In this document: positions 55,302 to 64,000 of the stretch, piece by piece | Layout: every line of letters starts with the position of its first letter | Numbering within the stretch: the stretch's first letter is position 1 | NCBI RefSeq assembly: GCF_001884045.1 | Contig: NZ_MACF01000025.1 | Span: 62,001-126,000, forward strand | From: Bacillus mobilis | GTDB taxonomy: Bacteria > Bacillota > Bacilli > Bacillales > Bacillaceae_G | Length of the DNA stretch: 64,000 nt | Reading direction: 5' to 3' | Translations under genes and position numbers: made by a program | Notes under the pieces: generated by a model | Seen by the model: only the letters and a program-made list of their open reading frames with translations | Databases searched by the model: none | Told to the model about the DNA's origin: nothing

Positions 55302-56285
55302 TTAGATAATATGACAGGCTACTTTGTGATCATCACTTACAGATTGAAAACTTGGTTGCTCTGTTGCACATTTTTCAATTGCGTAGGGGCAACGAGTATG
55401 AAAACGGCATCCTTTTGGCGGGTTTAGAGGAGAGGGAAGGTCTCCTTTAAGTTCAATACGCTCTTTTTTCGTTCCTGCACTAATGGTAGGAATTGCTGAG
55501 AGAAGCGCTTTTGTGTAAGGGTGTTGCGGATTGTTAAAAAGAGAATGTTTATCGGCAATTTCCACAATGGTACCAAGATACATTACAATAATGCGGTCCG
55601 ATATGTGACGAACAACAGCTAAATCGTGAGAGATGAATAAATATGTTAATCCATATTGTTGCTGCAACTGCTTTAACAAATTTAAAACTTGTGCTTGCAC
55701 TGAAACATCTAAGGCGGAGACAGCCTCGTCACAAATGATGAGTTTTGGATTAACAGCTAAAGCGCGTGCGATTCCGATTCTTTGTCGTTGTCCACCACTG
55801 AATTCATGTGGATAGCGCTTCACTGCATCGGGTGGAAGACCAACTTTGCCAAGCAACTCAATAACCTTTGTTTTTCTTTCTCCTTTTGGACATACATTTT
55901 GAATGGCCATAGCTTCTTCTAAAATATTGCCTACTGTTTGTCTAGGGTTTAAAGAAGCAAAGGGATCTTGAAAAATTACTTGTAAATCCTTTCGAACTTT
56001 TCTCATTGCTGATTTATTTAATTCTAGTAAATTTTTATCTTGAAATATGATATTTCCACTTGTTGCTTTATCAAGGCGTAATATTGCACGCCCAGTTGTG
56101 GACTTCCCGCAACCAGATTCCCCAACAATACTGACAGTTTCCTGTTCGTAAATTGTAAAGCTAATATCGTCAACTGCTTTAATAAAGCTAATAGAGCGTC
56201 CTAGAATTCCTTTTTTTATAGGGAAGTATTGTTTTAAACTTTGTACTTGTAATAACTCTCGTTTGCTTATTTGCGTAGTAGACAT
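55302..56285 (-). CDS. Oligopeptide-type ABC transporter ATP-binding protein (OppF/DppF-like)
   Basis: A 327-residue ATPase with Walker [10 protein letters not shown] (about 60), signature FSGGQRQRIGIARA (about 165), Walker B LIICDEAVSALDVS and switch His in FISHDLAVV. The C-terminal oligopeptide-transporter extension carries Cys residues in GCRFHTRCPYAIEKCATEQP that can bind an iron-sulfur cluster. The ATG at 56285 follows GGAGGT; further in-frame sequence upstream lies inside the preceding gene. It powers the importer together with the ATPase at 56287. Confidence 0.9.
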   Translation of the reverse strand: MSTTQISKRELLQVQSLKQYFPIKKGILGRSISFIKAVDDISFTIYEQETVSIVGESGCGKSTTGRAILRLDKATSGNIIFQDKNLLELNKSAMRKVRKDLQVIFQDPFASLNPRQTVGNILEEAMAIQNVCPKGERKTKVIELLGKVGLPPDAVKRYPHEFSGGQRQRIGIARALAVNPKLIICDEAVSALDVSVQAQVLNLLKQLQQQYGLTYLFISHDLAVVRHISDRIIVMYLGTIVEIADKHSLFNNPQHPYTKALLSAIPTISAGTKKERIELKGDLPSPLNPPKGCRFHTRCPYAIEKCATEQPSFQSVSDDHKVACHII

Positions 56286-56286
56286 T

Positions 56287-57303
56287 TTATAATACCTCCA
56301 ATTCTTCTGAAGCTGATTTATCCCAAAGATCTGTAAACATCCAGCATCGAACTTCGCTTCCATCTTGCGTGAGTTGAAGTTCTGGAAGAGTGTTGTGACA
56401 TAGTTCTTTTGCATGGGTGCATCTATCAGCAAAGCGACATCCGTTCGGCATATGGTACGGACTCGGTACGGATCCAGGAATCGTTTGTAATTCTTCCTGG
56501 TCTGCATCGAGTCTTGGAAGAGATTGAAGGAGTCCGATTGTATAAGGGTGTTTTGGGTTAGTAAATATATGATCGATACCTGCATATTCGACGATTTTTC
56601 CAGCGTACATAACGGCGACTCTATCGCATGTTTCTGACACGACTCCTAAGTCATGTGTGATCATGATAATTCCCATACCGAGTTGCTTTTGAAGTGATTT
56701 CATAAGTGATAATATTTGAGCTTGAATTGTTACATCAAGAGCAGTTGTTGGTTCGTCTGCAATGAGTAAATCTGGATTGCAAGCAAGTGCCATTGCAATC
56801 ATAATGCGTTGTCGCATTCCTCCGCTTAGTTCATGTGGCTCTTGCTTTGCACGCTTTTCAGGAGAAGGAATCCCAACTAGTTTCAACATATCGACGGCTT
56901 TATTCCAAGCTTCTTTTTTACTTAATTTTTGATGGATACGAATTGCTTCTGCAATCTGTTCCCCAACAGAATATACTGGATTCAAAGATGTCATTGGTTC
57001 TTGGAAAATCATTGAGATTTGATTTCCACGAATTGCACGCATTTCAGCTTCTTTTTGCTGTAATAAATTTTTTCCTTTAAATAAAATGCTGCCTTCAATT
57101 TTACTGCCGCTTTCTCGGTCAATTAATCTCATAATGGATAGAGAAGTGATACTCTTCCCACAACCAGATTCCCCTACGATGCCGAGTGTTTCTCCTTTAG
57201 AAACAGAGAAATTTAAACCATCAACCGCTTTGCTTACACCTTCGTCTGTAAAGAAATGTGTTTTTAAATCTTTAACTTGTAATACCTCTTCCTTTTTATT
57301 CAT
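56287..57303 (-). CDS. Oligopeptide-type ABC transporter ATP-binding protein (OppD/DppD-like)
   Basis: A 338-residue ATPase with Walker A GESGCGKS (about 44), signature [14 protein letters not shown] (about 160), Walker [15 protein letters not shown] and switch His in ITHDLGVV. The C-terminal extension [15 protein letters not shown] carries the Cys set typical of this subfamily. AAGGGGG precedes the ATG. Its stop is one base before the start of the second ATPase gene, so the two are made in equal amounts. Confidence 0.92.
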   Translation of the reverse strand: MNKKEEVLQVKDLKTHFFTDEGVSKAVDGLNFSVSKGETLGIVGESGCGKSITSLSIMRLIDRESGSKIEGSILFKGKNLLQQKEAEMRAIRGNQISMIFQEPMTSLNPVYSVGEQIAEAIRIHQKLSKKEAWNKAVDMLKLVGIPSPEKRAKQEPHELSGGMRQRIMIAMALACNPDLLIADEPTTALDVTIQAQILSLMKSLQKQLGMGIIMITHDLGVVSETCDRVAVMYAGKIVEYAGIDHIFTNPKHPYTIGLLQSLPRLDADQEELQTIPGSVPSPYHMPNGCRFADRCTHAKELCHNTLPELQLTQDGSEVRCWMFTDLWDKSASEELEVL

Positions 57304-57317
57304 GTTTGTGCACCCCC

Positions 57318-58238
57318 TTAATTAAGCTCAATACGTTTATTGAAATGACGGTATAAAATATCAACAATAAGATTGACTAGAACGAAGATGACCGAGGCGA
57401 TTAATACGCCCCCTTGTAACATTGGTAAGTCTCTCATTCGGATGGCGTCTACAATCAATCTTCCAAGTCCATTTATAGCAAAAACTGATTCTACTAAAAC
57501 TGTACCACCTAAAAGTGCACCAAATTGTAATCCAACAACAGTAATAACGGGAATTAATGCGTTCCTCAAAGCATGTTTATATATAACGACTCTTTCTTTT
57601 ACTCCCTTTGCTCTTGCTGTTCGTATATAATCTTGGCGTATAACATCAAGCATACTTGAGCGAGTCATACGTGCTACGATTGCGGCGCCAGATGCACCTA
57701 GTGTAAGTGCTGGTAAAACCATGTGCATCCAAGTTCCCCAACCAGAAACGGGGAATATTTGAATTTGAACAGAGAAGTAAAAAATGAGCATAAGTCCAAA
57801 CCAAAAACTTGGTAATGAGACACCTAATAAAGCGATAATCATAATGGAAACATCTGTCCAAGAATATTGCTTTGTAGCGGAGATGATACCAGCAATCATT
57901 CCGATTACAACTGTAATGACGATGCTACACAGTGCGAGTTCAATAGTGATTGGAAGGCGGATTAGTACTTCGTCTAACACTGGGCGGTTAGAACGAATCG
58001 AAACCCCGAAATCTCCTTGTAATATATTTCCAATATAAGAGAAATATTGCATGATAAAAGGCTTGTCCAATCCTAATTGGTGGCGTATTTGCTCGACAGT
58101 TTCTTTTGATGCTCCTTCACCAGCGATAAGGAGAGCTGGGTCCCCGGGTACCATTTGCATAATTAAGAAAACAACGAATACAACGCCGAAAAGAACGGGA
58201 ATTAATTGTAGTATTCTACGAAATATAAACATTAGCAT
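57318..58238 (-). CDS. Oligopeptide-type ABC transporter permease (DppB-like)
   Basis: A 306-residue permease with six helices. It has the DppB-type opening ([20 protein letters not shown]), [15 protein letters not shown], and the ATPase-contact loop [27 protein letters not shown] (landmarks YIRTARAKG and HALRNALIP, about 205-231). It pairs with the permease at 58257. AAAGGGG lies before the ATG; a second ATG two codons in is an alternative. Confidence 0.92.
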   Translation of the reverse strand: MLMFIFRRILQLIPVLFGVVFVVFLIMQMVPGDPALLIAGEGASKETVEQIRHQLGLDKPFIMQYFSYIGNILQGDFGVSIRSNRPVLDEVLIRLPITIELALCSIVITVVIGMIAGIISATKQYSWTDVSIMIIALLGVSLPSFWFGLMLIFYFSVQIQIFPVSGWGTWMHMVLPALTLGASGAAIVARMTRSSMLDVIRQDYIRTARAKGVKERVVIYKHALRNALIPVITVVGLQFGALLGGTVLVESVFAINGLGRLIVDAIRMRDLPMLQGGVLIASVIFVLVNLIVDILYRHFNKRIELN

Positions 58239-58256
58239 GTATCATCATGCCCCTTT

Positions 58257-59156
58257 CTATTTTTTAAGTCTCGGATCAAGTGCGTCACGTAACCCGTCAC
58301 CAAACATGTTTAAACCGATTACGAGTGTAGACATTGCAATTCCAGGAAACATTGCGATATGCGGTGCGGTAAATAAAAAGTCACGTCCATTACTTAACAT
58401 TGCTCCCCATTCAGGTGAAGGTGGTTGTGCCCCAAGTCCTAAAAATGATAATCCAGCTGCAGATAAAATTGCTGTAGCTAAGCGTAAAGTAGCTTGGACG
58501 ATAATGGGCGATAAGATGTTAGGGAATATATGCTTCATAATAATGGTGAAATCCCTTGCTCCTAGTGCTCTTATAGCATCGATATACTCTAATTTTTTCA
58601 CTGTTAATGTAGAAGCTCTAACGATACGAGCAAACATAGGGATTGAGAAAAAGCCAATAGCGATAATTACGTTCACAAGACTTGGTCCTAGCGCCCCTAC
58701 AATGGCAAGAGCAAGTAAAATACCAGGAAAAGCTAGCATGATATCGATGATTCTCATAATCACTGTGTCAAACCATCCACCATAATAACCAGAAATAATA
58801 CCGAGAATAATGCCGAACAACGCTCCTATAAATACAGAAGAAAATCCAACAAGTAATGAAAGGCGTGTCCCATGTAAAAGGCGACTTAAAATATCTCTAC
58901 CTTTATCATCTGTTCCCATCCAATGTTCCATGGAAGGTGGTTGTAACTTATTGACTAACTGAATATCAAATGGATTATAGGGTGCTAATAATGGGGCAAA
59001 TATAGCAATTAAAATATAGAAAAGAACGATAATACCTCCGATAAATGCCATTTTGTTTTTCTTTAATTTTCGATAGCCAGTTATCAACTTCGATGTATTC
59101 TTCATTTGAATCGTTTGTAATGAAGTTTTTTCTTCTTTAGAAAGACGAACTTCCAT
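58257..59156 (-). CDS. Oligopeptide-type ABC transporter permease (DppC-like)
   Basis: A 299-residue permease of the DppC/OppC class. A cytoplasmic N-terminal tail of about 38 residues is followed by six helices. The Arg-Leu-rich LAPYNPFDIQLVNKLQPPSM and GTDDKGRDILSRLLHGTRLSL motifs appear, then the EAA-like loop YIDAIRALGARDFTIIMKHI and SFLGLGAQPPSPEWG near the end. GGGAGG precedes the ATG. It is the first gene of the leftward operon, facing the solute-binding protein gene. Confidence 0.93.
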   Translation of the reverse strand: MEVRLSKEEKTSLQTIQMKNTSKLITGYRKLKKNKMAFIGGIIVLFYILIAIFAPLLAPYNPFDIQLVNKLQPPSMEHWMGTDDKGRDILSRLLHGTRLSLLVGFSSVFIGALFGIILGIISGYYGGWFDTVIMRIIDIMLAFPGILLALAIVGALGPSLVNVIIAIGFFSIPMFARIVRASTLTVKKLEYIDAIRALGARDFTIIMKHIFPNILSPIIVQATLRLATAILSAAGLSFLGLGAQPPSPEWGAMLSNGRDFLFTAPHIAMFPGIAMSTLVIGLNMFGDGLRDALDPRLKK

Positions 59157-59184
59157 TTTTCATACCTCCCTTTCTTTATGAATA

Positions 59185-59199
59185 AATTATCAGAAAATT
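59185..59199. promoter_or_regulatory. Candidate CodY box in the divergent promoter region
   Basis: AATTATCAGAAAATT differs from the CodY consensus AATTTTCWGAAAATT at one position. It is 29 bases upstream of the leftward permease gene. A weaker copy (three mismatches) lies at 59266-59280. Both would place the locus under repression in rich medium. Confidence 0.65.
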
Positions 59200-59229
59200 A
59201 ATTTGAGTCAACGGATTTAAAACAATAGG

Positions 59230-59324
59230 TAAAGAAAATGCAAATACAAGTAAAAATGTTTAAAAATAATTCAGAAAATTCAAATAGTAAAGAAAGTGCA
59301 AATAGAAGTAAAGATGTTTAAAAA
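59230..59324. repeat. Pair of 37-bp direct repeats in the divergent promoter region
   Basis: Bases 59230-59266 and 59288-59324 are identical at 34 of 37 positions (both start TAAAGAAA and end ATGTTTAAAAA), offset by 58 bp. Long direct repeats in a promoter region suit AraC-type regulators, and one is encoded in the locus. The rest of 59157-59484 holds no gene. Confidence 0.75.
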
Positions 59325-59484
59325 CTTTTTCTGCAAAGTTATTTATAATTACAAATACATAAACAAATTTGCAGAAGAGAAGGTAGTGAAATTATTCGCT
59401 ATTAGAAAGTAGGTGAAATAGAACGATAGGTTTAAGGTTTCACTTTATGATGTAGAGATAAAAGAAAGTGGAGGGGGAAGGGCG

Positions 59485-61050
59485 ATGAGGTTCAAAAGAG
59501 GACTTGTCATTTGCTTTATCACAATTTTATGTCTTTCAGTTTTTCTAGCGGGGTGTTCATCTAATACGAAGACAAGCAAAGAAGGATCGGGGAGCAAAGG
59601 GGCGAAAGAAGGCGGTGTTTTAACCATTGCTAGACTGTCAGATGCTGATAACTTAGATCCACATTTTATTACAAACATTCCTTCAGCGAGTGTTGTATAC
59701 CATAAAGTGTATGAAAACCTTGTACAGCGAGATAAAAATATGGATTTTAAACCTATGTTAGCAAAGGAATGGAAACAAATTGATGATGTGAACTGGGAGT
59801 TTAAGTTACAACAAGGAGTGACATTCCAAGATGGTGCACCGTTTAATGCTGAGGCAGTAAAGAAAAACTTTGAACGTGTATTAGACCCGAAAGTAGGTTC
59901 AAATCGAGCAACTGTTTATTCCATGATTCAAGAAATAAAAGTAATTGATGAATACACAGTACAGTTCGTATTGAAATACCCATACTCACCTCTTTTATCT
60001 ATTTTCGCAAGTAATGAAGGGAGTATTTTAAGTCCGAAAGCAATTGATGAAAAAGGAAAAGGTTTAGCTCAGCATCCAGTTGGGACAGGTCCATATACTT
60101 TTAAGTCATGGAAACCAGGTGAAGAAATTCGACTTGAAAAGAATAAAAATTATTGGGGTGAAAAATCAAAGGTTGATGAAGTTGTATTCAAAGTAGTACC
60201 GGAAGATGCAACACGTATTGGAATGATTGAAACTGGTGAAGCTCACATTGCAGAGAACTTACCTGTAACTGAGGTAGAGCGTGTGAAAAATTCACCATCC
60301 ATGGAGTTAATTGAAAATGAAGGTTTAGGTGTAGAATATATTGGCTTTAATGTACAGAAAAAGCCATTTGACAATCCGCTCGTTCGTCAAGCGATTGCAC
60401 ATGCGATTGAAACGAAAGGGATTTTAAAAGGGGTATATAACAATGTTGGGACTGAAATAAACTCCGTAATGACTCCTAAAGTATTCGGTTATACGAAAGA
60501 CGTAAAAGGATATAAGTATGACATTAATACCGCGAAAAAATTATTAGCAGAGGCTGGTTATCCAAATGGGTTTAAAACAACAATTTGGACGAATGACAGC
60601 AAGGTTAGAATGGCATTAGTGGAAGTAATTCAATCTCAATTAAAAGGGATTGGCGTTGATGTAGAAATTAAAGTTATGGAATATGGTGCGTTTTTAGCTG
60701 CAACGAATAAATCAGAACATGCGATGTTTGTTGGAGGATGGGGAAACGCAACAGGTGATGGTGACTATAATCAATATAATTTATTCCATTCTAGCTCACA
60801 CGGAGCAACTGGTAACCAATTTTTCTATAGTAATCCGGAAGTAGATAAATTAATAGAAGATGCTAGAAAAGAAAAAGATGAGGCGAAGAGAAAAGAATTG
60901 TACAAACAGTTACAAGAGATTGAATTAAAAGATGCTTTACTCGTACCAATTCGAGGGATTAATCATATTGCCGCAACTACGAAAAATATAAAAGGATTTT
61001 GGATTGATCCATCTGGGTATTTACGACTGGAAGGTGTAGAGCTACAGTAA
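59485..61050 (+). CDS. ABC transporter substrate-binding lipoprotein, SBP_bac_5 family
   Basis: A 521-residue receptor for the divergent oligopeptide-type importer. It has a lipoprotein signal with FLAGC lipobox (Cys24). The family landmarks are LDPHFITN near residue 58, KPMLAKEWKQIDD-like opening of the domain, HPVGTGPYTFKSWKPGE (about 192), NPLVRQAIAHAIETKGI (about 296) and a C-terminal LYKQLQEIELKDALLVPIR. This family binds peptides, nickel, opines, glutathione and other ligands, so peptide import cannot be assumed. GGAGGGGGA precedes the ATG. Confidence 0.92.
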   Translation: MRFKRGLVICFITILCLSVFLAGCSSNTKTSKEGSGSKGAKEGGVLTIARLSDADNLDPHFITNIPSASVVYHKVYENLVQRDKNMDFKPMLAKEWKQIDDVNWEFKLQQGVTFQDGAPFNAEAVKKNFERVLDPKVGSNRATVYSMIQEIKVIDEYTVQFVLKYPYSPLLSIFASNEGSILSPKAIDEKGKGLAQHPVGTGPYTFKSWKPGEEIRLEKNKNYWGEKSKVDEVVFKVVPEDATRIGMIETGEAHIAENLPVTEVERVKNSPSMELIENEGLGVEYIGFNVQKKPFDNPLVRQAIAHAIETKGILKGVYNNVGTEINSVMTPKVFGYTKDVKGYKYDINTAKKLLAEAGYPNGFKTTIWTNDSKVRMALVEVIQSQLKGIGVDVEIKVMEYGAFLAATNKSEHAMFVGGWGNATGDGDYNQYNLFHSSSHGATGNQFFYSNPEVDKLIEDARKEKDEAKRKELYKQLQEIELKDALLVPIRGINHIAATTKNIKGFWIDPSGYLRLEGVELQ

Positions 61051-61122
61051 GATAGAAAATTTTATCTGTTTTTGTTTCGGTTGTGAAGTAGAAAAATCAT
61101 ATTGCGAAGGGAGATTGAAAAA

Positions 61123-62373
61123 GTGAGTGTAAAATCACAATATTGGTTAACGAATGTGAAACTTGAATGTGGGTACGTATATGAGGAATCGCGAATTACA
61201 AGTACAGAAACGGAAATTTGTAGTTTGCTTATTGAAGATGGAAAGATTACGAAGATATTACCTGGAATTGTATCAGAGCAAGATGGTGAAGTAGTAAATG
61301 CAAATGGTTTACTGGCATTACCAGCATTTGAAGAAATGCATATTCATATTGATAAAACGTATTATGGTGGACCATGGAAAGCATGTACACCAGTAAAGAG
61401 TATATTCACTCGTATTCATGAGGAGCAAACTATTCTTCCGAAGCAATTAGAAACTGCAAAGAGTAGAGCGGAGAAAATGTTGCAATTACTTCTTGAAAAC
61501 GGAGCGACAAATATTCGAACACACTGCAATATTGATCCTGTAATTGGTCTTGGAAATTTAGAAGCAACGATTGCAGCACTGGAAACATATAAAGATAAGT
61601 TATCAGCAAAAATCGTAGCATTCCCGCAACACGGTTTGTTACGAAGTAATTCCGTAGGGCTTGTAAAAGACGCTATGCGTATGGGGGCTCATTTAGTAGG
61701 TGGAGTAGACCCAGCTACAGTAGACGGTAATATTGAAAAATCATTAAATACAATTATGGATATTGCAGTAGAGTTTGATTCAGACATTGATATTCATTTA
61801 CATGACGCGGACCAACTCGGAACATTTACAATGAAGAGATTAGCTGCATTAACAGAAGAAGCAGGGTGGCAAGGAAGAGTTACGATTAGTCATGCTCTTG
61901 GACTTGGAGATGTGTCTGTTGAAGAAGCGGAGGAAATGGCTGAACGACTTGCGGCACTAGGCATTGATATAACGTCAACAGTTCCAATTAGTAGACATGT
62001 AATTCCAGTTCCGTTATTAAATCGTAAAGGTGTAAAAGTTTCACTAGGAAACGATAGTATAACTGATCATTGGTCTCCATTTGGAACGGGAGATATGTTG
62101 CAAAAGGCAAATTGTTTAGCGGAGAGATTTAGATGGATTGACGAGCGCTCTTTAGGGAAAGCACTTCAGTTTATTACGGGCGGGAAATCTATATTAGATG
62201 ATCAAGGAAATCGTCAGTGGCCAAAAATTGGGGATGAAGCAAATATCGTCTTTACAGAAGCGTCATGTTCAGCCGAGGTAGTAGCAAGACAAACAGAGCG
62301 TTGTGCTGTTTTATATAAAGGAAATGTTGTTGCTGGTAGTTTGCAAAAAACGGCTATAAATAATCTTGTTTGA
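61123..62373 (+). CDS. Cytosine-deaminase-like amidohydrolase 1
   Basis: A 416-residue metal-dependent hydrolase of the amidohydrolase superfamily. The CodA-like landmarks are the HxH metal pair in [14 protein letters not shown] (about 74-87), THCNIDP, the His of [10 protein letters not shown] (about 226), [10 protein letters not shown] (about 257) and the metal Asp in [14 protein letters not shown] (about 305). CodA has HCDE at the third metal site with a catalytic Glu; here it is HLHD, so the Glu is Asp, suggesting a different substrate. The GTG at 61123 follows AAGGGAG. It lies 72 bases after the binding-protein gene and is followed by a close paralogue. Confidence 0.85.
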   Translation: MSVKSQYWLTNVKLECGYVYEESRITSTETEICSLLIEDGKITKILPGIVSEQDGEVVNANGLLALPAFEEMHIHIDKTYYGGPWKACTPVKSIFTRIHEEQTILPKQLETAKSRAEKMLQLLLENGATNIRTHCNIDPVIGLGNLEATIAALETYKDKLSAKIVAFPQHGLLRSNSVGLVKDAMRMGAHLVGGVDPATVDGNIEKSLNTIMDIAVEFDSDIDIHLHDADQLGTFTMKRLAALTEEAGWQGRVTISHALGLGDVSVEEAEEMAERLAALGIDITSTVPISRHVIPVPLLNRKGVKVSLGNDSITDHWSPFGTGDMLQKANCLAERFRWIDERSLGKALQFITGGKSILDDQGNRQWPKIGDEANIVFTEASCSAEVVARQTERCAVLYKGNVVAGSLQKTAINNLV

Positions 62374-62386
62374 GAGGATGATTGAA

Positions 62387-63631
62387 ATGCAAAATGTGTA
62401 TTGGTTAACGAATGTACGATTAGAAACAGGTTACAAGTTTAATAATGAAGTAGTTACAGGTACAGAAACAGCTTTGCATCATTTACTCATACAGGATGGG
62501 AAGATTGAAAAGATTGTACTTGCGGATGTGCCGCTTCAAACAGAATATGAAACGAAAGATGCGAAAGAATTGCTTGTTCTTCCATCATTTGTGGAAAATC
62601 ATTTTCACCTTGATAAAACAAAACTTGGTGGCCCATGGGAAGCATGTACACCAGTAAAAAATATTATTGAGAGATTAGAGTTAGAACAGCAGGAGTTACC
62701 AATTTTAGCTCAAACAACTGGAGAGAGAGCAGAGTTATTACTAAGAAATATTTTAAATGCTGGTTCGACTCATATTCGAACGCATGTAAATATTGATCCG
62801 TATATCGGTCTTAAAAACTTAGAATCTGTCCATCAAACTTTAGAGAATATGAAAGGTGCGTTTACATATGAAATTGTAGCATTCCCGCAGCATGGTTTAC
62901 TTCGTACAGAAGCGCATGCTCTTATGAGAGAAGCGATGAAAATGGGTGCAACTTTAGTAGGTGGTGTAGATCCAGCTACTGTAGATAATAATATTGAAAA
63001 ATCACTTTTTGATATGATGGAAATTGCTGTAGAGGCAAATGCAGATGTTGATTTGCATTTACATGATGCAGGACATTTAGGTATTTATACAATTAAAAAA
63101 TTAGCTCAATTTACAGAGGAGGCTAATTGGGACGGGCGTGTTGCGGTCAGTCATGCGTTTAGTCTTGGCGATGTATCTAAAGAAGAAGGAGCAGATATGG
63201 CAGACTTATTAGCTGAGAGAGGAATGTCTATTATTACGACAGTACCAATTAACAGAAATATGCCGCCGGTACCATTGCTTACAGAAAAAGGTGTTTCCGT
63301 TTCTTTAGGTTGCGATAGTATGTTTGATTCATGGGGGCCATTTGGAAATGCTGATATTTTTGAAAGAGTAGGGCGTTTAGCAGAAAAGTATCGCTGGATT
63401 GATGAGAAGTCTTTGTCTTCTTCTTTGGCATATATTACAGGTGGAAAAACACCGTTGGATCAAGAAGGGAATCAAGTTTGGCCTAAAGTAGGAGATAAAG
63501 CTGATTTCGTCTTCTTACAAGCTACTTGTTCAGCAGAAGGGATTGCTAGACGAGTAAAGCGATCAGCTGTAATGAAAGACGGAAAAATAGTAGCAGGTTC
63601 CTTGCAACATGTCCAAGGAGTATTGATTTAA
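62387..63631 (+). CDS. Cytosine-deaminase-like amidohydrolase 2
   Basis: A 414-residue paralogue of the preceding enzyme, collinear over its whole length (both start YWLTNVxLExGY and share GGPWxACTPVK, [11 protein letters not shown] and [10 protein letters not shown]). Metal residues are in NHFHLDKTKLGGPW, the His of LHLHDAGHLG, SHAFSLGDVS and LGCDSMFDSWGPFG. As in its partner, the Glu of CodA is replaced by Asp. GAGAGG lies nine bases before the ATG at 62387, 13 bases after the stop of paralogue 1. The enzymes may act on related substrates or in sequence. Confidence 0.85.
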   Translation: MQNVYWLTNVRLETGYKFNNEVVTGTETALHHLLIQDGKIEKIVLADVPLQTEYETKDAKELLVLPSFVENHFHLDKTKLGGPWEACTPVKNIIERLELEQQELPILAQTTGERAELLLRNILNAGSTHIRTHVNIDPYIGLKNLESVHQTLENMKGAFTYEIVAFPQHGLLRTEAHALMREAMKMGATLVGGVDPATVDNNIEKSLFDMMEIAVEANADVDLHLHDAGHLGIYTIKKLAQFTEEANWDGRVAVSHAFSLGDVSKEEGADMADLLAERGMSIITTVPINRNMPPVPLLTEKGVSVSLGCDSMFDSWGPFGNADIFERVGRLAEKYRWIDEKSLSSSLAYITGGKTPLDQEGNQVWPKVGDKADFVFLQATCSAEGIARRVKRSAVMKDGKIVAGSLQHVQGVLI

Positions 63632-63663
63632 TTTACGTATCTCCCTAATTTATATATATTTTT

Positions 63664-63700
63664 TAAGGGTTCCTAATGAAAGAATAGGAATCCTTCTTTT
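63664..63700 (+). terminator. Terminator after amidohydrolase 2
   Basis: AAGGGTTCCTA and TAGGAATCCTT form an 11-bp stem with one G-T pair, followed by CTTTTTT. Confidence 0.75.
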
Positions 63701-63723
63701 TTACGAGAAAAGGAGGGGAATAG

Positions 63724-64000
63724 GTGAAACGTACATATATATTACTGTTTATATGTGTAGTAGTTTGGGGGAGCAACTTTATATTTGGTGCGATTTTAGT
63801 AAATACATTTCATCCGGTGTTGTTAACGACACTTCGTTTACTATTTATTAATTTGTTTTTTCTAGCGTACGCTATTATGTGTAAGAAAGACTTATATATA
63901 GAAAAGAATGAAATGAAAAGTGTATTATTAATTGGGATCATAGGTGTCGCGATTAATCAATGGTCTTTTTATGAAGGATTACAAACAGCAGATCCAACAA
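63724..64000 (+). CDS. EamA-family transporter, 5' part (runs off the window)
   Basis: The GTG at 63724 follows AAGGAGGGG and opens a frame still open at the window end (92 complete codons). It encodes hydrophobic helices with the EamA landmarks VVWGSNFIFGAILV, HPVLLTTLRLLF and a third helix after a KKDLYIEKNEMKS loop, then NQWSFYEGLQTADPT. It is probably a ten-helix metabolite exporter of the DMT superfamily. A terminator separates it from the amidohydrolases, so joint function is uncertain. Confidence 0.8.
   Translation, partial: MKRTYILLFICVVVWGSNFIFGAILVNTFHPVLLTTLRLLFINLFFLAYAIMCKKDLYIEKNEMKSVLLIGIIGVAINQWSFYEGLQTADPT

Noticed and set aside
56286-56585. Longer N-terminus for the second oligopeptide-type ATPase
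   Set aside because: The extra 100 codons are antisense-like sequence inside the preceding ATPase gene; the ATG at 56285 has GGAGGT and a family-typical start.

Overview
The window reads as a chromosomal segment of a Bacillus cereus group bacterium (cereus/thuringiensis/anthracis type). The base composition is AT-rich. Gene order follows Bacillus over long stretches (rnhC-zapA-cvpA-polX-mutS2; lcfA-fadR-fadB-etfB-etfA-trxA-uvrC-yslB-sdhCAB-ysmA). It also carries group-specific items: a bcr1 repeat, an isd haem-uptake operon with NEAT hemophores, petrobactin receptor/permease genes (fpuA/fpuB) and a Gly-X-Thr collagen-like protein. The species within the group cannot be settled from this sequence. 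There is no rRNA, tRNA, CRISPR array, insertion sequence with a transposase, or phage.

Layout. 0-1 kb: small proteins and a bcr1 element that has cut a small gene in two. 1-7.2 kb: conserved DNA-metabolism block. 7.2-30.8 kb: genes that in B. subtilis do not lie between the mutS2 region and lcfA. They are rluF, a T-box-controlled brnQ, the Fur-regulated isd operon (isdC, a six-NEAT hemophore, isdE, isdF, ATPase, srtB, with convergent isdG), an rRNA methyltransferase, a YcbLMNO-like two-component/ABC module, and fpuB-fpuA followed by the collagen-like gene. 30.8-43 kb: fatty-acid degradation under FadR, electron-transfer flavoprotein, thioredoxin, UvrC and succinate dehydrogenase. 43-52.3 kb: VanY-type carboxypeptidase, MotAB, an e(P4)-type phosphatase, a Nat-like ABC exporter, an Rrf2 regulator, aquaporin, a drug/metabolite transporter with a divergent regulator, and PspC. 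52.4-64 kb: a divergent transport and catabolism locus.

How the genes work together. Haem is taken from host proteins by the NEAT proteins, with IsdC anchored by SrtB. It is passed to the IsdE/IsdF/ATPase importer and degraded by IsdG. FpuA/FpuB import petrobactin. Fur boxes precede isdC, isdG and fpuA. FadR boxes sit at both lcfA and fadR, whose products feed beta-oxidation with EtfAB as electron acceptor and SdhCAB downstream in respiration.

The least explained part is 52.4-64 kb. Seven genes run leftwards: two peptide-type ABC permeases, two ATPases, a histidine kinase with almost no sensor domain, an AraC-type response regulator, and an SSS-like symporter. A solute-binding lipoprotein, two tandem cytosine-deaminase-like amidohydrolases and an EamA transporter run rightwards. 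The shared intergenic region holds a near-consensus CodY box and a pair of 37-bp direct repeats. I infer a nutrient-repressed scavenging pathway for an unidentified amide or N-heterocycle.
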